64,000 nt of DNA, taken from positions 34,512,611 to 34,576,610 of the forward strand of contig NC_092576.1 of NCBI RefSeq assembly GCF_037975245.1, read 5' to 3'. Numbering within the stretch: the stretch's first letter is position 1; the number at the start of each line of letters is the position of its first letter. The notes beneath the pieces are model-generated. The model was not told where the DNA came from and did not search any database. It worked only from the letters and a program-made list of their open reading frames with translations. Positions 1 to 11,689 of this stretch are shown here, in pieces. Source of the stretch: Apostichopus japonicus. Its lineage: Eukaryota; Echinodermata; Holothuroidea; Aspidochirotida; Stichopodidae. A program made the position numbers and the translations under genes.

Positions 1-3000
1 CAATGAATCAAATATACACTGAACTTACAAACTGAATGTCAAGTTGATTGTCTCGAACAGCCCGGCGGGAAGAGATGAAAGATTGTTTCCATAAAAGGTT
101 CTAAACGAAATAATGAGTACATTTCTTGTGAAGAAGGTCTCAATATTATAATTCTTGTGAAATCTTCAAGGAAGATCGCAGTGTATTAGTTTGTGTAATA
201 TTGGGTAATAGTTATGATTTGCTTATTTCAAATATAGACAACCGATTTTAGTTTAAATATGAAAATGAAACTTTATAATGCAAACAGCTGGTAGAACTTA
301 CATGTGGTGAACAAGGTTCAAACCAAGCAATGAAGTATTCGATAGAGTTTCAATTTTATTGTTTGAAAGGTATCTGTCGAAAAACAAGTGTGTTTGGTAA
401 ATGTAAGATAAAGATAATTACAGCAACAGCAATAAGTAAACAAGTGCACAAAGAGTTTTTAAGATGTTATTACTCACATGTCGCTCAGATTTTTGAAAGA
501 TTGAAACATGCCTTCCGGTAGGTAGGTTATGTTATTTGAAACAAGCATTCTAAAATTAAGAGAAAGAGGTAAACCGAAGGAATATGTTTTTTTGTCCTAG
601 ATGTAAAGAGGTGCGTCATTTTATATTGTAATAATGATTTTGCAAACAAAATTTTCATGAGAAAAGTGAATCTGTAACACACAGTGCTGTTAAATGCAAT
701 GACTATCATCAACGTAATATACAACAGTATCTGTGCTCCGTTTATTCTTAAGCATCCCTCATAACATCATAATCGAAAAGATACAGTGTGCACCGCTGTT
801 TGTTACTTCGTTAGTTATTTGGACACATTTACGTCAGGTATATGTTGATGGTTACGTATCAGTCAATGTGATATAAATAAGCTAAAAGGTTTAACAACGT
901 ATGAACTACATGAGTATAAGGCAAACAATCCTTGTCTGACACAACTTTCTCTTTGCGTGGATTAAATATCCCTGTGACACATATTATACTATCTCGCTAA
1001 TTAGCAGCAGGCAATTATCTTTTACCACTATTAGATCTCTTAGTGAGACATTTAGTCATATGTAGGTTTTACAGTATGTTATTTTATAAGAATGACGCAA
1101 TATTTACATTCCACATTAATGGAGAAATATAGATACACAGCTTAAACTACTCTCTCACAATTTTTTAGTCTCGGGGAAGAAGTCCGCAGTTGGTCGTGCT
1201 ATATTGTTATCACACAAATCTCTGTTGGAAGATAAAGACACTTACATTGACATTCGTTTCAAGGATTGGGAAAAAACTTCTTAGTTTGCAAACATGTCAA
1301 AACAAAAATCGAGAACCACTACTGCTAATCATTATAATTGTCCATCTTCTTTGCACATTTTTCAACATTCTGAGCACATTCATGCTGATATCGAACTTTG
1401 CATTGAATATACTGGTGCATTACCATTCGAAAATGAATTGGAAGCTTAAATATATTGAAGAGAACATGATGCGTGCATGTGTATTAATTTACTTTACCGC
1501 ATATTTATATGATATTTCATATATGAAATAACAAGCCTTGTGTGATCATCTACAATCATTAAATACCTGATAACAGGAAGTCAGTAATTGGTGGCAACAT
1601 CATTTCTATACAACAATGCTTACGGTTAGTTCTTAGACATTGAAATACTCACAAGTGGTGTAACGAAATATTTTTAGCAAACATATATTTCGAAAATGTT
1701 GTCAATTCATTTTCATGTAGTTTTCTGAAATGACAAAAGGAGAAACAATTTAATACGACCTAACCATCAACAAATTAGCCACCATAATCACATTTTCATG
1801 CGGTGCCACCAGTATATAATATTTGTCCAAATGGAACTTAAATAATAATTGTACAAAACAAGTACGAAAATTAGTGTAAAAGATTTAATTATTATTTTAA
1901 ACGAAGTTTCTATATCATGGTATAAAAGTAATGTACAACTCTGAAAGATCTAACAGTGATGAGTTGTGTTTTATTCATTTCAAAACTTTGACCTAGTAGA
2001 CACGTATAAGTTTTTTTTTTATTTCTTGCATTTCCCTTCACGATCATCAAACTGTGTTATTTAACTCATTTTAAACAGGTACCCAGATATCGCTTGCAAT
2101 ACAAATAAATTGTGAAAAATAATATTTTCAAAGGAATAAGAAAGAACCCTATGAGGTTTTAATTTTAAACGATTCTTGTTTCCTTTCCAGTTTCTTACAA
2201 ATCGCTCAAAGCTTCAATATGTCGAAAACAGTCCGGCGGAAAATGTGTTATATGGTTGTTGCTAATTAACCTGTCAGAGAAAGAAAATCATAGAATGTTG
2301 CTAAGCGATTCATCAATGGAATGTTACAAATTATTTTAAATTGACTACAGAGTCTGCTATAATATATAAAACTGATGAAGAACGCCCGGAGTGAATGGCA
2401 ATTGAATACTTTCTACTTGAACAACGCGTCCGCTCTCTAATAATTCAACATAATTGTGATTGTTATGTCAAGAATTTGTGAGGTACCTTCTACATTTGTT
2501 AATATTGACCAGCTACGATGGTTTCTTCTTTTGGTGAGTATAGGTGTTTGGTATGTAGTATTTACCGGGCTCACATTTAGTGAGTACATGTGCTGGTGTG
2601 TAGAATTAACCAGGCTCACATTTGGTGGGTATAGGTGATTTGTGTGTAGAATATACCGGGCGTGTGAATGAGACAAGTAACTAATGAGCAGTGATTACTG
2701 TAGTAAAATGGTATGAAAATTTCTAACATGGCATTTAAGCAAGACCTTTAACTTAAAACAGTTATAACTGTGGTAACAATGTTATCTAAGTCATCGTTAT
2801 GCGTAAATGAGAGTTGCAGGCAAACCATAAAAATGAGCATCAGTGAAAAGAGAGAGAGAGATGGAGAGAGCCTGGACCTATAAGTCGCTTACTGTTATGT
2901 TTCTGGTGAGATTGAGTACCAGATATACGTATGCAGAACATGCGCACATGTTTGTTTTTTATCGCTGTCGTAAGTACCCTTATTTATTATGATTCCCTAT

Positions 3001-3554
3001 GTACGGTAACACGTGTTAACTTTCACTCTTCTTGGGTTTTAGTGAGGCTTTGAGTAAATTATTATAACATAAGCATATTTTCTCTCCATCAGTCTCTTTC
3101 TTTCTTTCTTTTCCTCACTAAATAGAGCACATATGCAAAATCAAAATATACTTAACTTGGTAAATAACTCACACATATCTCAATTTTGTAGTGTTATCAA
3201 AAATTCCTTTCGGTAGACTCGTCAGATTGTTATACGACAAATCCCTGAGTAAAAGAAACATTTGTCATTAAATGACAGTGTCAGTGTGTCCCACATTGTT
3301 ATTACAAATCATTCGATGTGAACAGAGCATCGGAATCATTAGCAAATTTTTATGTGATATCGGCGATCATTATCACTTCATCATGATTATCATTATCATG
3401 ATTATCATTGTCATCATCATTATCATTATCATTATTATGATGATGATGAAGATCATGATGATACTCATAATCATTATCATTTTCAATTACATTGTCTGCA
3501 AAATAACGTCGATTGTTTCATTTTTCGGTGTTATATTTCAACAGTATTGATGTT

Positions 3555-3643
<89 letters not shown>

Positions 3644-6600
3644 GTATATATATATATATGTATATATAAGTATGTATGTATAAATATATATATTGATGTA
3701 GGTTACTCACAATACTTTAAGGTTCGAATTTTCATTGAAGATGTCTTCTGAGAGCTCTTTGATGTTGTTATAACACAACTTCCTAAAATGATTAAGATAC
3801 AAAGTATTCACTTAAATGTTTTTTTCCTGCGCATGGTATGAGCATATTTATATATTTTGGTATTACAGCTTCATATAAAGTTAATTACTTTCGATATTAC
3901 ACCCAATTGTGTCTTTCTTTGTTCTAATCTCTACTTTTATACACCAATTCAAAGCACTTGTATTGTTAGTATGAGCAGTACGAGTAACATGATTTTTTAT
4001 CAAATAAATGTTATGATCTGTTCATATTGTCAATACGACTGCTATTAACATAAGTTTAGTGACGTATTATCATTTGAAACGGTTCGCAACTTGATGAATA
4101 TTTAGAACATGTGTTGGTAAATTTATTTTTCTAAGTTCGGGGTCCTACATCAAAACGTATGCGATATTCGACAATAAAAAGAAAGAGAGTGGCATTACAG
4201 ATATCTGCCAGCGTGCAATTTATTAAATATTTTCTTACAACACAGACAAATTTACAAGTTTCTGGAAAATGTTTGTAGGTAATTGCGTCAAGGAGTTGTC
4301 GTTGATATATCTAAGTAAAAAATGGAACAAAATGTAAAAAATATATGTTACCATGACAGAAATCCATATATCCTCACAAAGAACATACAATATATAAAGT
4401 GATAAATATGTGTTGAAAAAAGTTGTTATATTGATAAAAACATGTACTGCATAGTCAACTCGCTCATAATCTTGTTATGTTAGGAAATATCTGTGTTCGG
4501 TGCTTTTAGAAGCACAAAGACAGAGTTAATAAGTCTTGCACTTATCGGATTCAATCAAATTCAACAGCAAAGCATGTTTTTTTCTTATAGGCGTTTCAAA
4601 ATCGTAAATATTATTATCGTTAGCTATACTAATTAACTCATTAATCAAATGAAAAAGAAAAAAAAAACGAGAAATATTGAGAATACATTCCTGAGATATT
4701 CTCGTAGTAATCGATTCTTCATTTTGAGAAATAAAAATCTGGTAGTTAATATCATTAGATTTTTCAATGCAAATATGATGGACTTAGAAGTAACAAAATA
4801 AACGAAACCGAAAGAAAGAGAACAGTTATGGAAAGAAAGATATTTCGAATATATATAAAAAGTATATATATTTATATATATATATATGTATATATATTTC
4901 TTTCGGTTTCGTTTACTTTGTTATTTGTAAGTCCATCATATCTGCTGTGCCTTATCTAGTGACATGAGCTAGAAGATTATTTCAAAGTGACGAATCGATT
5001 ACTATGAGAATATCTCAGGAATGTTTTTGTCATCCTGAATACTGAAAGCTTATTAATTAACTCACAAAGATGTCAAGTTTTCAGTCTTATCAAAAAGTCC
5101 TTTCGGTAGACTCGTCAGGTTGTTATACGACAAATCCCTATCCAAAAAACACAGAAAAAGAACATTTATCATCAAATTGGAGTGTCAGTTTGTTCCGTAT
5201 TGATATTACAAACCACTCGCTTAGGACAAAGTATCGTAATCATTAGCAAATATTTCTGTGATATCAAACGATTACGATGTTCCACAATGAAAAATAATAA
5301 TAAAAAGAGTGACATTACTATTAATATTTACTTACAACAAAGACAAATGTACAAGTTTCTGGAAAATGTTTTGGGGTAATTGCGCCAAGAAGTTGTCGTT
5401 GACACTTCTAAATAAAGAAATTGGAACAAAAATGTACAAAATATATGTTACCATGACAGAAATCCATATATCCTCAAACAGAACATACACTATACACAAT
5501 CAATATTAATTAAGTGATAAATATGTGTTGAAAATAGTTGTTATTTTGATAAATACATGTATTGCGTAGTAAACTCGCTCATAATCTTGTTATGTTAGGA
5601 AATATCTGTGTTCGGTGCTTTCAGTAGCACAACGACAGAGTTAAATAGGTCTTACCCTTCTCGGATGCAATCAAATTCAACAGCAAAGCATGGTTTGGTT
5701 TTGGTTTATAGACGTAACAAAATCGTAAATATTAGTCGTTTTCTATAATAAATCATCCATTAATCAAATGAAAAAGAAAAAGAAATTATTGCAAGCATTA
5801 GGATGACGAAAACATTCTTGGGATATTCTCATAGTAATAAGTAATTATTTACTTTGAAAAAAAATTGCTAGTTAATATCACTAGATTTTTCAATGCAGAT
5901 ATGATAGACTTACAAATAACAAAATAAACGAAACCGAAAGAAAAAGAACAGTTATGGAAAGAAAGATTTTTATCGAAAATTCATAAATTTACATATTTGA
6001 TAAATAAATATATAAATATATATATATATCTTTTTCGTTCTCGCTTACTTTGTTATTTGTTAGTCCATCATACCTGCTGTGACATATCTAGTGTTATTAA
6101 CTTGTAGATTATTTCAAAGTGACGAATCGATTACTATGAGAATATCTCAGGAATGTTTTCGTCATCCTGAATAACGAAAGCTTATTAAATAACTTACAAA
6201 GATTTCAAGCTTGTAGTTTTATCAAAAAGTCCTTTCGGTAGACTCTTCAGGTTGTTATACGACAAACCCCTAGAAAGACAAACATTTATCGTTAAATTAC
6301 AGTGTCAGTTTGTTTAATGTTCATATTTTAAACCACTCAAGTTAGACAGAGTATCGAATTCAATAGCAAATGTGTCTGTGATATCGGTGATCATTATCAT
6401 TATAATCATCTTCATCATCATCGTCGTCAAATTGTTTCGATTTGAATTGCATTTGTTTTATTAGTTGTGAAGGAAAGAAACATCCCTTGTTATTCTACGA
6501 AACTGTTACTAACGTTTCATTGACTGTTGCTCTTTTTTTTATAAACCCTATACCACCAATGACAAATCACGTTTTTATCTGTAAAGAAGCCTATGGCGCG

Positions 6601-8668
6601 TTAAGAGAGGCCACCCAATGTAAATTGCTTAATACGTTTGTACTGTGAATAACACAAAGCCGATAATCAGTATAAACTGAAGTGTGTTATAAATCCGTAA
6701 CACGTGTTACACTTATCAGCAGATGCTACTGTGGAAAAAAATACTAACATACGAATTCATTACCCAAAGACTGTTCTACGAATGACTGGTTATGAGTCAA
6801 AGCAACTGTTCCCATATGTCTGACTAGTAAGTGTACCTTGGTGAGATGGTTCAAATGGCATATTTTCAGCGTTTTTCAGTAAAGTGTCATCCGCTTGCTG
6901 TTAATATGTGCACGAAATATTGTCAAAACCTTTAGAGAAGTCCGGTTAGTCTAGTCAACCATTATGCATAGGATTTTATATTCAGTCTTTTTCGTTTATA
7001 AATAACTCCTTCTCAGCAGCAACTGGTCATAAATCTAACACATGTTAAGACGTTATTAAACACATTAATTTTAATCGATTAACGGGTGCATACCTTTACC
7101 AGTTTAGAACTAATTAAGGCATGAAGAACGGCTGGAGAGGCAAAAATACTGTAGTTGTTGTTGAAGGAAACACAAAACTAATATATTGTTTTGATATAAA
7201 TCAGACAAGGAAACAGTTACTTACAACACGTTAAGAGAGGTGGTCAATCTGAAGGTGTCTTTTGGAATCAAACTGAGGTAGTTTCTAGAGAAGTTACTGT
7301 TGAAAAATTATAAAATATGTAAATGAATACGGACACCTCTATCCTTATACTATCTTCAAAGTTTTAGGTTATGGTATGTTTATTCAGCTCATAAGAGATA
7401 AGCAGTGTTAAACGAAATTCATCATCATATATTGATAATAATGCAGGACAAAATGTTTTGTATTTGCTGCAAAGATGTATTGATGTTTAACGACTACAAA
7501 CAAGTGATTCCTAATGAATTAAAACCACATATACTTTTAGAATATTATTTCGACAAAATTAATACACACACATATGCAACAGGGGTCATTTTGTACAATC
7601 GTATAACTGGGTGATACGCCCTCATCGGTAGTTATACGAAGCCAGTTTATACGCTTTCACACACACCGGTAAAATCACTGTAGTCGAGTGGTACGGACTT
7701 CGGTCTGTGACACAGACAGTGATCGAATCCTACCTTAGCCTGATAAGTCCCTTTTTTCACCGTTTATTCAAATAAATTGTTGATTGTCAACCATTCGATA
7801 AACTGATCTGTGTCGGGTTATTACATTATGTATAACGTACCATGTATGCAGTTACTATCCATGTTGCTTTTAATTTCTGGAGAGTTTGAATGAGTTAAAT
7901 AATAATTAACTATTAAAGATGTAGAATTACTTACTCTGACGTAACCATTAAAGAGGTAGACGTACTTACGCAAAAGTAACATTTGATGGAATAACCAGTG
8001 ACAAGTTATGCAGTTGTCTTCTAGAACAATCAATACTATAACCTTTCCTCGTTTCGTTACATCTACAGATTCCTTTGGAACCGCAAGCATGTGGTAGTTC
8101 TAAAGATTGACAAATCAAAATATCATGCACTCCGTATAGGTAATTTATGTTTAGCAATTTTATCGAGATTTGGTATTTATTGAAACGTGACATCTATTTA
8201 CGTTATTTTTAAGGGAAAGGTATGCTGAAAAAAACATATATTCGAGTCGTGTGATATTAAAATACATTTTTATTTTCGGCGACTTTCAGAACGACCATTG
8301 AGTATCCCTAGCTTCCGAGATATCACAGGAACTGTACTCATGTGTATTTTGCCGTTTACCAGCACCAATTTTCCAGTCATTAACTTTCATTCAGGTTTGC
8401 TTAAAATCACATTAAGTATTAACCTAAAACAACTATTTTAAAGATGTTACCATGTTGTGTATAACATATTAAAAACATATGTATATTATTCACTGAAAAT
8501 ATAATTGAGTTAGCGAGACAAATGAATGGGCACATTTACACTTTGGAAATAAAAGAAAACCTTACCGTTGGTTTCACACGGTATATCGTGGCCTTCTTCT
8601 GCGTCGTTAGTCACGGCACATTTTTTCGTCACCAATATCAGAAATAACAGACACAAGGCAATCTTCAT
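1..8668 (-). CDS. Gene B: LRR receptor-type gene, 5' part, runs off the left edge
   Basis: This is the 5' part of a multi-exon gene on the minus strand. Exon 1 (8566-8668) encodes a start Met and a signal peptide. Exon 2 (7970-8099) encodes a cysteine-containing LRR N-cap. It is followed by 13 LRR exons at 7225, 6198, 5336, 5066, 4239, 3711, 3173, 2199, 1653, 1159, 478, 302 and 29 (left coordinates). All but one LRR exon are 72 bp (24 residues, LxxLxLxxNxLxxLPxxxF type), and each starts by completing a codon with 1 nt and ends with 2 nt before gtaagt/gtgagt. No stop or frameshift was seen in any exon, so the visible part looks functional. By homology to gene A, the missing part should encode more LRRs, a cysteine-rich stretch and a multi-pass membrane domain. 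LRR ectodomains usually bind ligands; an immune or recognition role is inference. Confidence 0.85.
29..100 (-). CDS. Gene B LRR exon ([15 protein letters not shown])
   Basis: 72-bp LRR exon, acceptor gtttag, donor gtaagt; the last exon visible before the window edge. Counterpart 53930-54001 in gene A. Confidence 0.82.
302..373 (-). CDS. Gene B LRR exon ([15 protein letters not shown])
   Basis: 72-bp LRR exon, acceptor gacag, donor gtaagt. It differs from its gene A counterpart (54202-54273) by a single base, Asn to Lys at the ladder position. Confidence 0.8.
478..549 (-). CDS. Gene B LRR exon ([15 protein letters not shown])
   Basis: 72-bp LRR exon, acceptor tttag, donor gtgagt. All five base differences from 54375-54446 in gene A are non-synonymous. 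Confidence 0.82.
1159..1221 (-). CDS. Gene B short LRR exon ([15 protein letters not shown])
   Basis: 63-bp exon (21 residues) with the same phase as the 72-bp exons, acceptor caacag, donor gtgaga. It is conserved at the same length in gene A (55061-55123), so the short repeat is ancestral rather than an error. Confidence 0.72.
1653..1724 (-). CDS. Gene B LRR exon ([15 protein letters not shown])
   Basis: 72-bp LRR exon, acceptor tttcag, donor gtgagt. It differs from 55556-55627 of gene A at 10 of 72 bases, about eight of them non-synonymous. Confidence 0.82.
2199..2270 (-). CDS. Gene B LRR exon ([15 protein letters not shown])
   Basis: 72-bp LRR exon, acceptor tgacag, donor gtaaga. Compared with 56114-56185 of gene A it differs at 10 of 72 bases, 9 of them changing residues, while the adjoining intron differs at only about 4%. 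Confidence 0.82.
2520..2665. repeat. 45-46-bp minisatellite, about 3 units, gene B intron
   Basis: Units carry ACC(G/A)GGCTCACATTT, GTGAGTA and GGTGTGTAGAAT, with starts at about 2564, 2609 and 2655. Confidence 0.8.
3173..3244 (-). CDS. Gene B LRR exon ([15 protein letters not shown])
   Basis: 72-bp LRR exon, acceptor actcag, donor gtgagt. Orthologous in position to 57811-57882 of gene A. Confidence 0.87.
3365..3480. repeat. (ATC/ATT)n interrupted microsatellite, gene B intron
   Basis: Imperfect ATC/ATT trinucleotides, aligned in position with the larger (TCA)n run of gene A at 57985-58255. Confidence 0.85.
3557..3695. repeat. (TA)n microsatellite, gene B intron
   Basis: About 140 bp of nearly pure TA. 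Its left flank matches gene A at about 59240-59340 and its right flank matches gene A at about 61890. Confidence 0.9.
3711..3782 (-). CDS. Gene B LRR exon ([15 protein letters not shown])
   Basis: 72-bp LRR exon, acceptor tttag, donor gtgagt. Its counterpart in gene A is 61907-61978, from which it differs mainly by replacements. Confidence 0.85.
4239..4310 (-). CDS. Gene B LRR exon ([15 protein letters not shown])
   Basis: 72-bp LRR exon, acceptor cttag, donor gtaaga. It shares most of its sequence with 5336-5407 about 1.1 kb away, as expected for a recent exon duplication. Confidence 0.8.
4686..5024. repeat. Intronic hairpin element (copy 1)
   Basis: A 339-bp near-perfect inverted repeat centred on an (AT)n run near 4850-4900. 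The outer arms read CATTCCTGAGATATTCTC and its complement at 5007-5024. It lies in the gene B intron between the exons at 5066 and 4239, and also contains ACGAAACCGAAAG opposite CTTTCGGTTTCGT. Confidence 0.85.
5066..5137 (-). CDS. Gene B LRR exon ([15 protein letters not shown])
   Basis: 72-bp LRR exon with donor gtgagt. The acceptor (ttttttggatag) is acceptable but weaker than those of its neighbours. Confidence 0.8.
5336..5407 (-). CDS. Gene B LRR exon ('NDN' subtype)
   Basis: 72-bp LRR exon, acceptor tttag, donor gtaagt, encoding [15 protein letters not shown]. It belongs to the subtype also found at 4239, 59645 and 62375. It pairs with the LSYNN exon at 5066 as a duplicated exon pair. 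Confidence 0.8.
5800..6168. repeat. Intronic hairpin element (copy 2)
   Basis: A second copy of the hairpin at 4686-5024 with longer arms (AGGATGACGAAAACATTC and complement). It sits at the equivalent place between an LSYNN exon (6198) and an NDN exon (5336), as expected if exon pair and hairpin were duplicated together. Confidence 0.82.
6198..6269 (-). CDS. Gene B LRR exon ([15 protein letters not shown])
   Basis: 72-bp LRR exon, acceptor ctag, donor gtaagt. It is very similar to the exons at 5066, 3173, 57811 and 58641 (the 'LSYNNL' subtype) but starts Gly-Leu instead of Asp-Leu. Confidence 0.85.
7225..7296 (-). CDS. Gene B LRR exon ([15 protein letters not shown])
   Basis: The 72-bp exon lies between the acceptor caacag and donor gtaagt. 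It encodes one 24-residue LRR with the asparagine-ladder '[11 protein letters not shown]' core. An internal AG 16 bp downstream could serve as an alternative acceptor but would break the phase. Confidence 0.7.
7681..7740 (+). repeat. tRNA-like SINE fragment
   Basis: The stretch GTAGTCGAGTGGTACGG followed by GTGATCGAATCCTACC has A-box- and B-box-like spacing typical of tRNA-derived SINE heads. No complete cloverleaf with paired acceptor ends was found. Confidence 0.4.
7970..8099 (-). CDS. Gene B exon 2: LRR N-terminal cap
   Basis: The 130-bp exon (acceptor tctttag, donor gtaagt) encodes [14 protein letters not shown] followed by [17 protein letters not shown]. This is the usual LRRNT pattern: cysteines, then a first strand and 'xxIPSNVT'. 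It ends with 2 nt, setting the phase used by every later LRR exon. Confidence 0.8.
8566..8668 (-). CDS. Gene B exon 1: signal peptide
   Basis: The ATG at 8668 opens a 34-residue segment starting [17 protein letters not shown], a short basic n-region and a hydrophobic core ending in a plausible signal-peptidase site near Cys-Ala-Val. An in-frame upstream ATG at 8698 would add ten polar residues before the core, so 8668 is preferred. The exon ends CCAACG|gtaagg leaving 1 nt; exon 2 supplies AA, giving the junction CETN-ELPHAC. Confidence 0.8.
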
Positions 8669-8939
8669 TTTGGAAGTTCTATAAAAATGATAATACACAA
8701 AAGACTAAGAATCTCACACATGACGTGTCATATAAGCCAGATAAATAACAAGTGACTCATAATTGACAATAAGTACTGTTTTTTAAAAAAAAATGGAACT
8801 TTCGGGTAATTTTTGTGTATTGGCTATCAACATGGGTAGACTGCGTACTGTTTGTCACAACTCACCGATTTTGTGGTAAGATTCTCCTGTAGTTACTCAT
8901 AACACGTTGATAGTTGTCTGATGATCGCTCTGTTGTAGA

Positions 8940-8969
8940 ATATATACATATACATACACACACATACAC

Positions 8970-9016
<47 letters not shown>

Positions 9017-9175
9017 CATATATATATATGTATATATACATATATATACAGTTTATAAATATATATAACTATATATATATCACTATATATATCATTATTG
9101 ATCACTATATATATATATATGTGTCACTATATATAACTATATAAAAAAAAAACTGTATATGTAACTATATATATA
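8940..9175. repeat. (TA)n-rich tract upstream of gene B
   Basis: Mixed TA/CA dinucleotide repeats about 270 bp upstream of the gene B start. No promoter element could be separated from the low complexity. Confidence 0.85.
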
Positions 9176-9507
9176 CTGTGTGTGGTCCAGAGATATATTT
9201 TACGCCCAAAGGTTCGAAACCGGTAAGGAAGGTCGCAATTCCACTGTCGGCATTTGTCACCTGTATTGAACAATACTACAGTTCTGTTTTTAGTGACGTA
9301 ATTTGCCTTACTCTGGAGATCAAACTTGATGTTATCACACTCGAAATCAATTGTCACTCATAACTAAGGCAGGACCATGAATATGATACTTTGAACAGAA
9401 TTTATTAAATGTTAATGACTTGACTTGTTAATAAATGACAAGTGAATATGAATATGTATATATAACTGAAATTGTAATGAGTTGAAAATTCAAAACAGTA
9501 AACAAAC

Positions 9508-9580
9508 TTCCAGTCTCCACCGGGATTTGAACCCAGGCCTCCCGCTGCATGTACGGACACCCCCAACTTTTATGTTCGGA
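9508..9580 (-). repeat. tRNA-like SINE fragment
   Basis: On the minus strand GGGTTCAAATCCCGGTGG is a good B-box with T-stem. The 5' half is a poor match to a tRNA, so a tRNA-derived SINE or tRNA pseudogene is likelier than a gene. Confidence 0.45.
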
Positions 9581-9599
9581 CAAGCCCAACAAGGCATTG

Positions 9600-11210
9600 T
9601 GTCTCTTTTTTACAAAAAACAAAATTAACAACGAATTTTGACGGCTACAGAAAGTGATGTCAAAGCAAGCCGGAATACAGATATGTTGCCAATGTAACCT
9701 GATATTGGCAATGAGCCCAAATCTCTAACTTCTTTGAATCAGCAATGTGTGTAAGCAGCAGATGGGAAGTCTAAAACAAAATTGAAACATAAAGCACATG
9801 ATGTAAACCTGCATTTATTTCATACGGTTATAACATCTTAGCGTGACAAGCAATGAACGAAAATGAAAACAGACTAAATTGTGGATAAAAAATAAAAAAG
9901 TTGAACAACTAAGCATTAATCAAGTGAAAGAGGAAGTATGATGTCTGTTTCAAATCTTCTTTTACAGCAACTTCCTTGAACATTTAACGATTAATAAGCT
10001 GTCAGTACGTTATACATTGAATATTGACACGAGTCAACATGGTTGAAGAAAAAAACGGCGTGATCTTTAATTAATTAAGTAATGGCACTTGAGTTCTAAA
10101 CTAAATATGGTCTAAATTATCAGCAGATATCGACTGATTGACTTTCAAAGACGATTTTTGAAGTATGTAGTTGAGATCCTCCTGCAATCCGGAATTTGCG
10201 AACAAGCCTCATTGGCTTATCAGAGCCGCAAGCTGACCGAAGGCAGTCTCTTAGATTCATATTTTACGTCTATGATTACAAATTGACAATTGTCAACAAC
10301 TCTGTAACTGGACGGCATACATTAATGTTGGAGTGACTAAAACTGGGGACCTTATGATTGGAAGGCACCGGCGTTATCCATTGAGCTAACCTCCTTGTCT
10401 TTGCAGAGTTGTAGTAAAACTATTACAGTTGTAAAGTTGTTAAAAAAAACTGTTATTTAATATTCATATGATGTCACGTGCATACAAAACAAAACAATAA
10501 CGGAGAACTATGTCCCAGCATTATTCCAACTAAAGTGTGAATGTCCAATGAAAAGAACATATTCAATTGCTGATCTATTGTTGTTCAAACTGTACTGTTA
10601 CTTTTGTTAAAAGTCAAATTTTTATAGTGAAAATATGATAAATAACCGACACTCATCACCAATATTCTCTTGGCAAGATTGCTCAATTTAAAATCAGAGT
10701 AGAAAACTTACCTAACAATTTGTTTTACTTCAGTCTACTAAACATGATAAAAGAAAACGCAAAATACATTTGTTCATGCACAAACAATGAAATAAGTAAC
10801 AATCGCAGTTTACTTTTATAACTGAAATGACCGTGACGAGACATGGTTGTTTATTGAGCAAGCGCTTGATGAGAGGGATTGTTGACAATTTAATTAACTA
10901 TAGCCTTTGAAATGCTGACTATTCATAGTATCATAATTTATAACGTTTATTGAACAAGAGAGATAATAAGGAACCACTCACCTGGTGAATTTATGAGTGA
11001 GAACCATAAGTCATACAATAAATGCTCTCGCAGTTCCAACACATGCACTGATGAATGGTATATTAACATATGCTTAGCGAAAGTAAAACACTTATTATGT
11101 GAACATCCAATTTAAACTTACCTTTGAAGGAAGCACTTAAGATGGACACTTGTTACTTGAAGGCGGATATCGATGTAGTGATACAGATAGTGTAGCTTGT
11201 TGCCTCAACT
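9600..11210. other. No gene recognised
   Basis: AT-rich sequence with only short unsupported frames, apart from the tRNA-like fragment at 10330-10395. Confidence 0.5.
10330..10395 (-). repeat. tRNA-like SINE fragment
   Basis: On the minus strand AGGTTAGCTCAATGGATAA is a strong A-box/D-arm. The B-box region (GTCCCCAGTTTTAG) is degraded. Confidence 0.45.
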
Positions 11211-11689
11211 CGTTAGGAAATTCAACATTTTTTTGACAAAGATACATACACTGATGTCTCCCCCTTGATTATTTTCACTTTTCTTCCCCTTTTCCTTTCT
11301 CGACTGGCATATATCGACGCGATGACAGCTACTGCACACTGTATTCTCCGAAAGTGAAAGATATTATGTCGACAACAAAAGAAACAATGAAAATGTACTT
11401 TCATTCGAAACACGATATAGGTCAGGCAAAAAAAAGAACGAAATGTTATGACGCTAAGAGTGCTTTCTCCACAGTGAATATACGTTTGAATAACAAGCTA
11501 CGGGTATGGATGGAAGAACCCCTCCCCCCAACACACACACACTTGATCCCGACCCTCCACTCTTGGGAATCACCGCTCCAACAAGTGAAAGATGTGCTGA
11601 AATAAAAGCCGAAGCCGTTAAGTCTGTATAGTCCCGACAGTGTGTTATACGAAAGACGTGTTACTAAACTTCACCGTGACCTATTATGA

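Noticed and set aside
2437-2676. Small ORFs across 2437-2676 on both strands
   Set aside because: They are frames through the 45-bp intronic minisatellite.
5336-5407. A 1-bp deletion frameshifting this LRR exon
   Set aside because: A first count gave 71 bp. Cross-checking the + strand translation over the same bases shows 72 bp and an intact frame.
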